Shown here: one piece after another, positions 1-7,557 of the stretch | Numbering within the stretch: position 1 is the first letter of the stretch | Layout: every line of letters begins with the position of its first letter | The notes under the pieces: model-generated | What the model was told of the DNA's origin: nothing | The model's database searches: none | What the model saw: only the letters and a program-made list of their open reading frames with translations | NCBI GenBank assembly: GCA_002478885.1 | Contig: DLKC01000089.1 | Location: 1 to 64,000, forward strand | Source: Chitinophagaceae bacterium UBA7600 | GTDB lineage: Bacteria > Bacteroidota > Bacteroidia > Chitinophagales > Chitinophagaceae | Direction of reading: 5' to 3' | Length of the DNA: 64,000 nt | Translations under genes and position numbers: made by a program

Positions 1-37
1 TTGCCACGCTCGGTTCACAGTCCCACTTTCATAGCAT

Positions 38-229
38 CATTTGTGGTTCCGAGAGCGACAGCGATTCGGGATGTCACTCACTTCAACGTTCTGAACATCT
101 TTGACCAGATGTGCTACGTGAAATAATCTCAAGTTTGTCGTCACATATCTGTCGAATAATTATTCAACTGTACAAGAGTGCGACGCAAACACAGTTTCAT
201 CGATGCACCATAGCCGGGTCCATAAAAAA
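38..229 (+). repeat. Paired intergenic repeat (S arm reverse, A arm forward), reference copy
   Basis: Best reference copy of the window-wide repeat family. The forward A arm (170-229) starts GTACAAGAGTGCGACGCAA, has a variable middle, and ends in a tail like AAGCCGGGTNCCAAAAAA. The reverse arm (about 38-96) carries the S core, seen on this strand as GTCACTCACTTCAACGTTC. The arms face each other head to head around a roughly 73-nt spacer, so both A-rich tails point outward. The A arm ends at 229 and the stop codon of the SGNH gene begins at 230. The spacer resembles that of the copy at 10690-10880. Nothing else is seen in 1-229. Confidence 0.85.
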
Positions 230-889
230 CTATTTCATCAGCACGGGCTCAATTTCCTTCTTCCATATTGCGTAGCCCTGCGCATTCATGTGCAGGCTGT
301 CCTCAATAAAAATGCCGGGTAAAGGTAGCCCGTCAGCCCCGAGCATTTTATGATAAACATCAATAAACATGGCGTTCTTTTGATTGTTTATATAAGCGCT
401 TATTAATTTATTGGCGGCGGTAACCCTGTCCTGCATTTTCCACCTTGAAGGGCTTGGCTTAAGTGATATAAAAACAACTTTTGTTTTTGGCAGGTTTGTC
501 CTGATCATGCCGAACAATTGCTTGAATCGTTCAAAGACTATCTGCGCCGTTACTGTGTCTGATGATGCCACATCGTTTTCGCCACAATAGATCACTATTT
601 CCTTTGGCTGGTAAGGATAAATAACCTGGCCGGCATAGCGGATCACATCGGGCAAGGTTGATCCACCGAACCCGCGGTTAATGATCGTGTAGCCGGGAAA
701 ATAATCCTGTACATCTGTCCATTTTGTAAAGGACGAACTGCCCACGAAAAGTATCGCATGTTTTGGTGGAAACTTTAGCGCGTCAGCTTTTTTAAATGCA
801 GCAATATCTTCTGCAAAAGGTTGTGCATTGCAGATGCCGGCAAAGCAAGCGATAACAAGCAGGACACTCAACAATTTTGCACTTTTCAT
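230..889 (-). CDS. Secreted SGNH/GDSL-family hydrolase
   Basis: A 219-aa esterase-like protein. Residues 1-22 form a signal peptide ending near CNAQ, so it is exported. SGNH blocks are visible: GSSS around residues 50-53 (nucleophile Ser), GFGGS at 73-77 (oxyanion Gly), GEND at 103-106 (Asn) and DSLH at 197-200 (Asp/His dyad). The family hydrolyses esters of lipids or of acetylated sugars; the substrate cannot be read from the sequence. It is the last gene of a tight operon: its start is 2 bp past the stop of the DoxX-like gene, which itself overlaps the MBL hydrolase gene. The stop codon abuts the repeat at 170-229. Confidence 0.85.
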   Translation of the reverse strand: MKSAKLLSVLLVIACFAGICNAQPFAEDIAAFKKADALKFPPKHAILFVGSSSFTKWTDVQDYFPGYTIINRGFGGSTLPDVIRYAGQVIYPYQPKEIVIYCGENDVASSDTVTAQIVFERFKQLFGMIRTNLPKTKVVFISLKPSPSRWKMQDRVTAANKLISAYINNQKNAMFIDVYHKMLGADGLPLPGIFIEDSLHMNAQGYAIWKKEIEPVLMK

Positions 890-891
890 AA

Positions 892-1308
892 TTACCTGTT
901 TTTAAAGAGCGGCGAATCAAGGTTCCATTTTCCGGGCCCGGTGAAAAATAATAACGCAGCCATCAGCACAAACATAAAAGGATGTTGCGCGTCGTACCAA
1001 ATTTTTCCATTACCTACAAAGAAGGTTATATAAAACATATCAACGCCCAAGATTATACAAGCGAGTCTTGTAAATAAGCCTGTGAACAGCAATAAGCCGC
1101 CGATAAACTCGGCACTTTTCCCCATGTATACCAGGAGTTTTCCATTTGGCAAATTTTTGAACATGTCCCATTCAAGGTAGTGCTGGATTGTTTGCGAAGA
1201 AAAAATTTCGGCTCCATGATAGATCATAAACGCCCCGGTGATTATGCGGGCTACAGCAATGGCTTCTGCCTGGCAGAATGGCTTGTTTGAAAAAAGGGTG
1301 TTAAACAT
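892..1308 (-). CDS. DoxX-family integral membrane protein
   Basis: A 138-aa hydrophobic protein with about four membrane segments. It has the DoxX-type N-terminal block (ARIITGAFMIYHGAE), the central GLLLFTGLFTRLAC helix and the C-terminal TGPGKWNLD motif that closes many DoxX proteins. DoxX-like proteins are small inner-membrane proteins linked to redox or thiol stress in some bacteria; the exact role here is unknown. Its first 8 bp overlap the end of the MBL-fold hydrolase gene and the SGNH hydrolase follows 2 bp later, so the three genes are very probably co-transcribed and translationally coupled. Confidence 0.8.
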   Translation of the reverse strand: MFNTLFSNKPFCQAEAIAVARIITGAFMIYHGAEIFSSQTIQHYLEWDMFKNLPNGKLLVYMGKSAEFIGGLLLFTGLFTRLACIILGVDMFYITFFVGNGKIWYDAQHPFMFVLMAALLFFTGPGKWNLDSPLFKNR

Positions 1309-2170
1309 TAACTGACGTTTTTAAAGCTGTTACGGAATAAAATGCTTCTCCGCCACGCAGTATTTTATATGGCTGTTCAATCGATTCGCAGGCTTTCGCA
1401 AAATCTTCTGGGTTAGCAGTATTGAAAGTAAACATATCGTAATGGCATGGAATTACACAGTGCGCCCCGATCTCCTTTCCGAGTTGCGCTGCCTCACAGC
1501 AATCAAGATTACCGGCAACGCCGCGCAAGGGATCATTGCCGTTGACAGGCAGCAATGCCAAGTCAACATTAAAAGGTTTGAGTAAATCCGCCATACCATC
1601 AAACCATAAGGTATCACCGCTGTGATAAATTGTATGACCGCCAAATTTTATCACATAACCCATGAACCTGGAGTTGCCATGCTCATCACGTTCTAATTCG
1701 TTATGCTTTGCAGGAACACCGATGAAAGTAAAATCGCCAATTGTTACTTGTTTGCTGTCATTTAAACCAACAGGAAAATTCAAATCACATTTCACACGCT
1801 CCGCCACAAATGCCCTGTTCGCTTCGGGAATAACAAATTTTATAGCCGGATTATTTTTTATAACAGGCATCAACGTTTCTCCGTCGAGGTGGTCTGTATG
1901 GTTATGGCTTGAAGTAACAACCAAAATATTTTCCAGGAGTTCGGGCTTTACTACCAATTCACTCATTCTTGTATGAGGCTTATTTGTTGCAAGGTATTTT
2001 TTTGTGAGCGAGTCGGACAAATATGGATCAATTAACACCCGCTGCTTTTTCCATTGCAGCAAGTAACCACTTTGCCCGAGCCACCAGAGTTGAAAGACAT
2101 CGTCATTGCTTAGACATGCATCCATTTCGGCGATGAGCGCTTCATCTTTTTTTATGGCAGGAATTAACAT
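1301..2170 (-). CDS. MBL-fold metal-dependent hydrolase (UlaG-like)
   Basis: A 289-aa cytosolic protein of the metallo-beta-lactamase fold. The zinc motif is HNHTDH at residues 89-94, with further ligands in HSGDTLW (about 180-186) and PCHYD (about 240). The N-terminal WWLGQSGYLL block resembles the UlaG (L-ascorbate-6-phosphate lactonase) branch, whose members hydrolyse cyclic or phosphorylated small molecules. The substrate is not identifiable. It is the first gene of the MBL-DoxX-SGNH operon, and the upstream region holds the repeat at 2204-2267. Confidence 0.85.
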   Translation of the reverse strand: MLIPAIKKDEALIAEMDACLSNDDVFQLWWLGQSGYLLQWKKQRVLIDPYLSDSLTKKYLATNKPHTRMSELVVKPELLENILVVTSSHNHTDHLDGETLMPVIKNNPAIKFVIPEANRAFVAERVKCDLNFPVGLNDSKQVTIGDFTFIGVPAKHNELERDEHGNSRFMGYVIKFGGHTIYHSGDTLWFDGMADLLKPFNVDLALLPVNGNDPLRGVAGNLDCCEAAQLGKEIGAHCVIPCHYDMFTFNTANPEDFAKACESIEQPYKILRGGEAFYSVTALKTSVNV

Positions 2171-2203
2171 CGTTAATGGTTAATGATGAAAAGTGAACAT
2201 ACA

Positions 2204-2267
2204 GTACAAGTGTGCGACGCAAGCAAAGTTTAATAGTTGTTTTCAAAAGCCCGGCTTACAAATTTTT
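2204..2267 (+). repeat. Single A-arm repeat overlapping a stop codon
   Basis: Head GTACAAGTGTGCGACGCAAG from 2204; tail AAGCCCGGCTTACAAATTTT at the right. The tail runs across the end of the MetE-like gene: the last codons (Lys-Asn-Leu-stop, 2256-2267) lie inside repeat sequence, so the stop codon itself is part of the element. No reverse arm is seen next to it. Confidence 0.8.
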
Positions 2268-3284
2268 CCTTACTTGCTTTGCACCCTTCACCATGTTAAT
2301 GAGTTTTTGCCGCGATGCCCAACGGGCAGTTTGGCTAAGGCCACAGTCAGGAGCTACAGATAATTTTTCTGCAGGAATATATTGCAGGCAACGTTTAATT
2401 CTTTCCACAACGTCATTCACCGATTCGATGTAATAGTTTTTTACGTCGATGATTCCGACAGCCACATGCATTTTTTCAGCGAATACCTGCAGTAATTCCA
2501 TTTCAGCAAACTCGCGGTTGGCCATTTCAATGTGAATCTCATCGACAGACAAATCAAGAAAATCCGGAAGCATTGGCTTAATACTTCTATAACCAACAGG
2601 CCTTCCTTTGAAATTCCCAAAACATAAATGTGTACTCAGGTTACATTTCCCCACGATGGGCTTTACCGTTCGGTTGAAAATATCGACGAATCGCTTTGTA
2701 TCTTCCTTATATGCATAACAACTCATCGATGGTTCATCGACAGTGATTTCTGTACAGCCCGCAGCCACAAGGTCTTCCAGCTCTTTACGCACCATCGGCA
2801 GCAACGCTTCGGTTATAGCATAACGGTCTTTATATTTTTCGTTGGGTAACAACCTTCCGCTAAGCGTATACGGGCCGGGCACACTCGCTTTTAACGTTGG
2901 ACCTGCGGGCGCTAGCTTTTGTAATCGCTGAAACTCTTTTACTGCACCGAGGCCGGCTGGTGCAGTTAATTCGCCAACAATATTATTTTTTCCGCGTTGA
3001 TCATGTGCAGGCGGGCCAAACTTTCGTGTTTCCGTTTCGTTGTTCTGGATGCCTTTGATATAACCATAGAACGACAAATTAAAATCAAGACGTGTTTGCT
3101 CACCATCGGTAATTACATCGAGGCCAGCCGTAACCTGGTCATGAATCGCAGCGATCACGGCATCTTCGATCATTTCCTCAATATCGGCAGCACCAAACTG
3201 GTTAAGGTTTTTTGAACCAAATTCGAGCCAGCCCGGGAAAGGATAACTACCTACAACTGTTGTACGAATCGGGATATTTTGCAT
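2256..3284 (-). CDS. Core-MetE-like cobalamin-independent methionine synthase family protein
   Basis: A 342-aa protein matching only the C-terminal (catalytic) half of MetE. The N-terminal block RTTVVGSYPFPGW is the typical start of this domain, and the zinc ligands are recognisable: His and Cys in STHLCFGN (about 221-228), a Glu in IHIEMANRE, and Cys in PDCGLSQTA near residue 315. MetE itself is about 750 aa and uses methyltetrahydrofolate polyglutamate. Single-domain relatives transfer methyl groups to homocysteine from other donors, sometimes with a partner protein; no obvious partner is adjacent. The start is the ATG at 3284. The 3' end lies inside a repeat. Confidence 0.85.
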   Translation of the reverse strand: MQNIPIRTTVVGSYPFPGWLEFGSKNLNQFGAADIEEMIEDAVIAAIHDQVTAGLDVITDGEQTRLDFNLSFYGYIKGIQNNETETRKFGPPAHDQRGKNNIVGELTAPAGLGAVKEFQRLQKLAPAGPTLKASVPGPYTLSGRLLPNEKYKDRYAITEALLPMVRKELEDLVAAGCTEITVDEPSMSCYAYKEDTKRFVDIFNRTVKPIVGKCNLSTHLCFGNFKGRPVGYRSIKPMLPDFLDLSVDEIHIEMANREFAEMELLQVFAEKMHVAVGIIDVKNYYIESVNDVVERIKRCLQYIPAEKLSVAPDCGLSQTARWASRQKLINMVKGAKQVRKNL

Positions 3285-3290
3285 CGTTGG

Positions 3291-3351
3291 AAATTTTATA
3301 GTTCAAGCTTTAGTAATACTAATCAACTTCGTTGTTTCACTCACTTGTGCG
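3291..3351 (-). repeat. Single S-arm repeat, reverse
   Basis: Read on the minus strand it gives GCACAAGTGAGTGAAACAAC followed by a tail AAAGCTTGAACTATAAAATT. It fills nearly the whole gap between the SIS-domain gene (ends 3365) and the MetE-like gene (starts 3284). Its A-rich tail is only 6 bp from the MetE-like ATG, so this copy lies in a 5' untranslated position. Confidence 0.7.
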
Positions 3352-3364
3352 CTTCGTTCGCTAT

Positions 3365-4144
3365 TCATCCTCCTACATTCTCGTATAATTTTGCCAGCCT
3401 GTGTGCATGCTCATCGTAAGCACTTTCAAAAAGTGTGGTTGCTCTTTCGCTTCCAACTATAGCACCAGCGGTTAGCACTTTTGGCGGGTGGCCTGCAGCA
3501 GTAAGCAGGTTCGCCACTTCGGCCTTTATGCAATTCACAATCATTGCACCGCCGACTGTTGACCCGGGTGATACAGGCGTATCCAAACCTGGCAAATAAA
3601 TCATAGCGTCACCAACCGGGGCACCGGTATCTAAAATAAGATCTGAAAAATCACCTAGTTTTTTGCCGTCACTTCTTTTACTGGTTGATTTTTCAGAATG
3701 CTCTTTTGTGATAATGGACACCACTCTGATTTTTCTCTGCTGAAACAATTCCGCCATTTCTATTGGCACAATATTGCAGCCACTCGAAGAAATGATCAGC
3801 GCAGTATCTGTATCATTCAGACCGTAGTTTCGCAGTATTCTATCGGCAAGGCCGCTGACATTCTCGAGGAACATTGCCTGTCTTTGCCCATTGGCGCCAA
3901 CGACGAGATTGTGAAACGTGAGTGATAATTCAACAATTGGATTAAAGCCGGGAAACGACCCGTAACGTGGCCACATTTCTTCAACCATAATGCGGCTGTG
4001 GCCGCTGCCAAACACGTGCACCATTCTGCCTGCAAGAATGGTTTGTACAAACCATTCCGCAGCTTGTTTAATTTGCTGTTGCTGTGCATTGACCTTTTCG
4101 ATAATGGCACTGCATTTTTGTAAGTATGTTTCGGTTAAGTTCAT
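3365..4144 (-). CDS. SIS-domain protein, UPF0309-type sugar isomerase
   Basis: A 259-aa protein with one SIS (sugar isomerase) domain, a phosphosugar-binding Rossmann-like fold. Visible blocks: VFGSGHSR at residues 44-51 (phosphate loop), IISSSGCN at about 117-124 and the APVGDA region before the C-terminal helices. This is the UPF0309 subgroup, related to GmhA and MurQ-type SIS proteins. It lies next to a ROK sugar kinase transcribed in the same direction (gap 166 bp), so the pair may handle a phosphorylated sugar or amino sugar. The precise substrate is unknown. Confidence 0.8.
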   Translation of the reverse strand: MNLTETYLQKCSAIIEKVNAQQQQIKQAAEWFVQTILAGRMVHVFGSGHSRIMVEEMWPRYGSFPGFNPIVELSLTFHNLVVGANGQRQAMFLENVSGLADRILRNYGLNDTDTALIISSSGCNIVPIEMAELFQQRKIRVVSIITKEHSEKSTSKRSDGKKLGDFSDLILDTGAPVGDAMIYLPGLDTPVSPGSTVGGAMIVNCIKAEVANLLTAAGHPPKVLTAGAIVGSERATTLFESAYDEHAHRLAKLYENVGG

Positions 4145-4253
4145 CTTGTTATCTATATTACCGTAAAATTAATTTCAATCCTGAGACGTCACCAGTAAGA
4201 CGTAAAATAATTCCAATACTTAAGCCTCAGGCCTGACAAATATTTGTTTCCAA

Positions 4254-4310
4254 GCACAAGAGTGCGAAGCAACAGCAGCTTATGCATGCAACTGGCCTGG
4301 CGCCAAACAC
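4254..4310 (+). repeat. Single A-arm repeat abutting ROK stop codon
   Basis: Slightly decayed head GCACAAGAGTGCGAAGCAAC and tail TGGCCTGGCGCCAAACAC. It ends at 4310 and the ROK kinase stop codon begins at 4311, so no untranslated spacer remains between gene and repeat. Confidence 0.75.
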
Positions 4311-5210
4311 CTATTTCGCTGCTTCGTGCAATTCCTTTGCGTAGCATGCTGCACCAGCCGCGCCTGACATATCGCCAAATGCCGCCTTTATGATTTCGAC
4401 TTTGTTGCCGCCTGCGCGCCATTCATATTTTGCGAGGTATTCTTCCAACGGCTCAAACAAGTCTTTACCTGCCTCGGTAATGCCACCGCCAAGAATAATT
4501 GTTTCTGGCGAAAGCAGGTTGGTAACTGAAGCTATACCAATCGCCAGTTTGCGCACCGAAGTAAGCCATACTTGTTTTGCAAATGCATCTCCGTCATGCA
4601 TGGCATCGAGCATTGCCTGCGTTGACGTAAATTTTCCTTTGCTGCGTTGCGCGATTGTTGCATTGCCGACAGCATCTTCGAGGCTGCCGGGCATGCCTGT
4701 TATATCTGGATCGCCATCGTCGTTAATCACAATGTGACCAACATGGCCTGCTTTATTAAAAGCTCCCTGGTATGGTTTGCCATTGATGAGAATAGCGCCT
4801 CCAACACCCGTGCCAAGGGTAATCATTACAACATTCCTTTTTTGTTTTGCTGCACCAAGTCTTGCTTCGGCCATGAGCGCCGATACCGCATCGTTCAACA
4901 CGTATGAAGGTGTTTGTAAAAAATCTTTCCATGCAAAATTTTCAAGTCCCTGCAAACGGCCGGGCATAAAAGCAATAGCAGTATTGCTGTTGTTGGGTAA
5001 GCCCGGTGCGGAAATACCCACGACAATGTTTTCATTTTGCAGCCTGTACTTAAGTTCATATACTGCAGCAGCAACGGCATTTTTCCAGGCAGCATCATCG
5101 CCATCATTCGTTAGCTTATACAATTGATGCAATATGTTGCCCTCAGCATCAAGTGCCAGTGCTTTAATTCGTGTTCCGCCAAGATCGATACCAATTGCTG
5201 TTTCTGACAT
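4311..5210 (-). CDS. ROK-family sugar kinase lacking the zinc cysteines
   Basis: A 299-aa cytosolic kinase of the ROK family. Features: ATP phosphate motif GIDLGGTRIK at residues 7-16, candidate catalytic Asp107 in VLNDAVSALMAEARLG, second phosphate loop GTGVGGAI at 133-140, and AGHVGHI at 154-160. Most bacterial ROK proteins then have a CxCGxxGC zinc motif; here the aligned stretch reads ITGMPGSLE, so all cysteines are replaced although the glycines and the following LE remain. Likely a hexose or amino-sugar kinase acting with the downstream SIS protein; the substrate is inferred only. Confidence 0.85.
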   Translation of the reverse strand: MSETAIGIDLGGTRIKALALDAEGNILHQLYKLTNDGDDAAWKNAVAAAVYELKYRLQNENIVVGISAPGLPNNSNTAIAFMPGRLQGLENFAWKDFLQTPSYVLNDAVSALMAEARLGAAKQKRNVVMITLGTGVGGAILINGKPYQGAFNKAGHVGHIVINDDGDPDITGMPGSLEDAVGNATIAQRSKGKFTSTQAMLDAMHDGDAFAKQVWLTSVRKLAIGIASVTNLLSPETIILGGGITEAGKDLFEPLEEYLAKYEWRAGGNKVEIIKAAFGDMSGAAGAACYAKELHEAAK

Positions 5211-5283
5211 GTTTTATTAATTATCGTGAAACGTGAGGAGGCATACAAGAGTATGCATCTATCTTTTCGGTCAAATCTGCTTT

Positions 5284-6072
5284 TCAAAATTGCCCTTCAC
5301 TAATTTCCCACCCACCATCGACTGCGATCACTTGCCCGGTTGTAAATTTTGAATGGTCCGACATAAAATATATGGCTAGCCCGTCGAGGTCTTCCGGCCT
5401 TCCGATTCTTCCTCCGTCCAAAGGTTGTTTTGTTTTTATAAAGTTCATAATTGTTGTGTCGTTAGCTGCACGCTGTGCCATGGGTGTTTCTATCAATGCC
5501 GGCAACAGCACATTAATGCGGATATTGTATTGCGCATAGTAAGCCGCAATAGATTTTGAAAATCCGATCACAGCAGACTTTGCGGCTGCATATGCATGCG
5601 TGGTAAAATACTTTGGCGATGGCGACTGGCCTAGCACTGAGCCAATGTTTAATATTGAACCGGCTTTGTTTAATTCAATAAACTTTTTTACTGCCGACTG
5701 GTTTGAGTACATCAGTGATGTAAGATTAAGTTCGAGTGTCTTGCTCCAGCCTTCCGGGGTTATTTCATGCAAAGGACCATCGCCCATTTTTCTGCCGCTG
5801 CCGCCTGCAACATGATAGAGGGCATCAAAGTCGCCAAAGGTTTTGATGCAGGTTTCAATCGCATTTGCCGCTGTTGATATATTTGTGGCATCTTCACTTA
5901 TTGCAACGGCCTTTGCACCAAGTTCCGCTTTCGCCTTTTCAGCGCTTTCTGCATTTCTTCCCACCACAACAACAGAGGCACCATTTGAAACAAATGCTTT
6001 TGCGGCAGACAATCCAATGCCCGTTGTTCCACCAATGACGACGATTTTTTTATTTTCTAATTGTTCATTCAT
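5284..6072 (-). CDS. Short-chain dehydrogenase/reductase (SDR)
   Basis: A 262-aa classical SDR. Cofactor motif GGTTGIG at residues 14-20, structural AGG near 89-91, and the catalytic triad Ser145 (NIGS), Tyr161 and Lys165 (YAAAK). The C-terminal GRPEDLDGLAIYFMSD and DGG blocks are typical. It oxidises or reduces a hydroxyl/keto group with NAD(P)H; together with the next gene (Gfo/Idh oxidoreductase) and the ROK kinase it suggests a sugar-derivative catabolic set. The start is the ATG at 6072. The 73-bp gap before the ROK gene has only a weak, decayed repeat-like trace (ACAAGAGTATGCATC). Confidence 0.85.
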   Translation of the reverse strand: MNEQLENKKIVVIGGTTGIGLSAAKAFVSNGASVVVVGRNAESAEKAKAELGAKAVAISEDATNISTAANAIETCIKTFGDFDALYHVAGGSGRKMGDGPLHEITPEGWSKTLELNLTSLMYSNQSAVKKFIELNKAGSILNIGSVLGQSPSPKYFTTHAYAAAKSAVIGFSKSIAAYYAQYNIRINVLLPALIETPMAQRAANDTTIMNFIKTKQPLDGGRIGRPEDLDGLAIYFMSDHSKFTTGQVIAVDGGWEISEGQF

Positions 6073-6128
6073 GCTATAGGTAATGCGGCAGTTTATAATT
6101 AGTGCATCTTGCTCAGCAAAGGAAAAAG

Positions 6129-6190
6129 CGTTGAAGAGTGCGACGCAACAATGTTGAATATCTATCCTAAGCCCGGCTAAAAAAAAATTC
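6129..6190 (+). repeat. Single A-arm repeat abutting Gfo/Idh stop codon
   Basis: Head CGTTGAAGAGTGCGACGCAA, tail AAGCCCGGCTAAAAAAAAAT. It ends directly before the stop codon at 6191. The head uses the GTTGAAG variant instead of GTACAAG, also seen at 22676 and 55408. Confidence 0.8.
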
Positions 6191-7357
6191 TTACAGCATT
6201 GGCCATTTGAATGTTGACTGCAGTTTTATTTTCATGCCTGTTGCGGATGATTTTCTTGCAGCTTCAATGATTTCGAGCACATGCAAAGCATGCTCCACAT
6301 TAATACGCGGCTCTATGCCTTTGACCATGCTTTCACCAACGACCCTCGCCCCTTCCTGCCATTCGTAACCACCCTTATCTGTGCAGAGCAGTTGCGGAGG
6401 TTGTATCGATACGGTGTCAAGCACTACGCCATTAGTCTCCCAGTCGTAGCCAAGCAGGCGCATATTCCCTTCCGTGCCAAATAACTGGATAGAATGCAGC
6501 GAGGTAGTGCCGGCTTCATGGCCGTGTGTATCAAAAAAGTTAAATCCGCACATTACATGGCTGATAATATTTTTATCGTGTTCCAAAAGCAAATGCGCAT
6601 TGTCTTCTGCTTCCACTTTTATTTTTCCTTTGTCATCAACGGTACGTTCGGCAGTTACAATACTTGTCATGGCCATTACCGATTTTGCGGGGCCAAGCAG
6701 GCCTGTTAGCGTAGCCATATTATAAACGCCAAGATCGGGCATGCTGCCACCTCCTTTCTCGTAAAAGAAAGCACTCCATATCGGTCCTGTGTGGCCATAC
6801 TGTCCATGAGCGCTCGAAATGCGGCCAAGCTTTCCCTCTTGTATTGTTTTGCTCATGAAGGCAAACTGCGGGCTATTTACAACAGCAGGTGCGCCCCATA
6901 AACGCAGGCCTTTGCTTTTTGCAAGATCAAGCAGGGCTTTGCCTTCCGCATAAGTGTTAGCCATGGGCTTTTCGCTCCACACATGTTTGCCTGCGGTTAT
7001 AGCGATCTTGTTTAAAGTGCCATGCATTTGCATATCAGTGAGTGTGACCATCATGTCGAACGGAACACCAGCAAGCATTTTTTCGATGTGTGGGTATGTT
7101 TCAGCATTTACATTGTATTGTTTGTTTTGAGCAATAGCCCGATCATATTTTATGTCGCACAAGCTTACTACTTGTATAAGCTGTGACGAAAGGAGTTGTG
7201 GAAGGTAACGATTGCTTACACTTCCGCAGCCAATGATTGCAACCCGCAATCTGTTAGTGGGCATTTCTTTCGCAAAACTTTCAAGAGAGGAAAGTAATGC
7301 TGCTGCACCGGCTGCTGCAGTTTGCTGCAGGAATTGTGCGCGGGAAATATTATTCAT
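6191..7357 (-). CDS. Gfo/Idh/MocA-family oxidoreductase with N-terminal export-like signal
   Basis: A 388-aa NAD(P)-dependent oxidoreductase. I chose the ATG at 7357 over an in-frame TTG at 7366. The N-terminus has SRAQFLQ followed by an Ala-rich helix, resembling the S/T-R-R-x-F-L Tat signals of this phylum but with only one Arg, so Tat export is uncertain. The Rossmann motif is IIGCGSVSNRY (about residues 42-52), followed by the family's EKPMAN catalytic-lysine block and a C-terminal GFO_IDH_MocA_C-like domain. Members act on sugars, inositols or bile-salt-like substrates. It sits downstream of the GH144 genes, consistent with processing of released sugars, but the substrate is unknown. Confidence 0.85.
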   Translation of the reverse strand: MNNISRAQFLQQTAAAGAAALLSSLESFAKEMPTNRLRVAIIGCGSVSNRYLPQLLSSQLIQVVSLCDIKYDRAIAQNKQYNVNAETYPHIEKMLAGVPFDMMVTLTDMQMHGTLNKIAITAGKHVWSEKPMANTYAEGKALLDLAKSKGLRLWGAPAVVNSPQFAFMSKTIQEGKLGRISSAHGQYGHTGPIWSAFFYEKGGGSMPDLGVYNMATLTGLLGPAKSVMAMTSIVTAERTVDDKGKIKVEAEDNAHLLLEHDKNIISHVMCGFNFFDTHGHEAGTTSLHSIQLFGTEGNMRLLGYDWETNGVVLDTVSIQPPQLLCTDKGGYEWQEGARVVGESMVKGIEPRINVEHALHVLEIIEAARKSSATGMKIKLQSTFKWPML

Positions 7358-7406
7358 GACAAACAATTTGGTGAAAATCTATGACGGTTTAACATAGGCA
7401 ACGGCT

Positions 7407-7548
7407 ACTTTAAACCGGTTTTAGAATAAACATAAAATAAAACATCGTTGCGTCGCACTCTTCAGCGGTTTTAACTTTACGCAGCACAATGCCGGCCTTT
7501 TATTCTTTCACTCATGCAATATTCATTTAATGAGCCGGGTTAAAGTAT
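7407..7548. repeat. Repeat pair: A arm reverse plus decayed forward arm
   Basis: The reverse A arm (7407-7466) reads on the minus strand CTGAAGAGTGCGACGCAAC with a tail AAAACCGGTTTAAAGTA. A decayed forward arm follows (about 7505-7548): its head is poor (TTTCACTCATGCAATA) but its tail AGCCGGGTTAAAGT is clear. The tail is about 10 bp from the stop codon of the first GH144 gene (7558). Confidence 0.65.
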
Positions 7549-7557
7549 TGCTCAAAG

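Noticed and set aside
170..229. Repeat arms as ordinary Rho-independent terminators
   Set aside because: A single arm has no long perfect stem directly before a T tract in the direction of transcription, and several genes with arms also have a separate classical terminator (for example E2 at 36825-36853).
5211..5283. Decayed repeat arm between SDR and ROK genes
   Set aside because: Only ACAAGAGTATGCATC resembles a head; no core or tail, so too weak to list.
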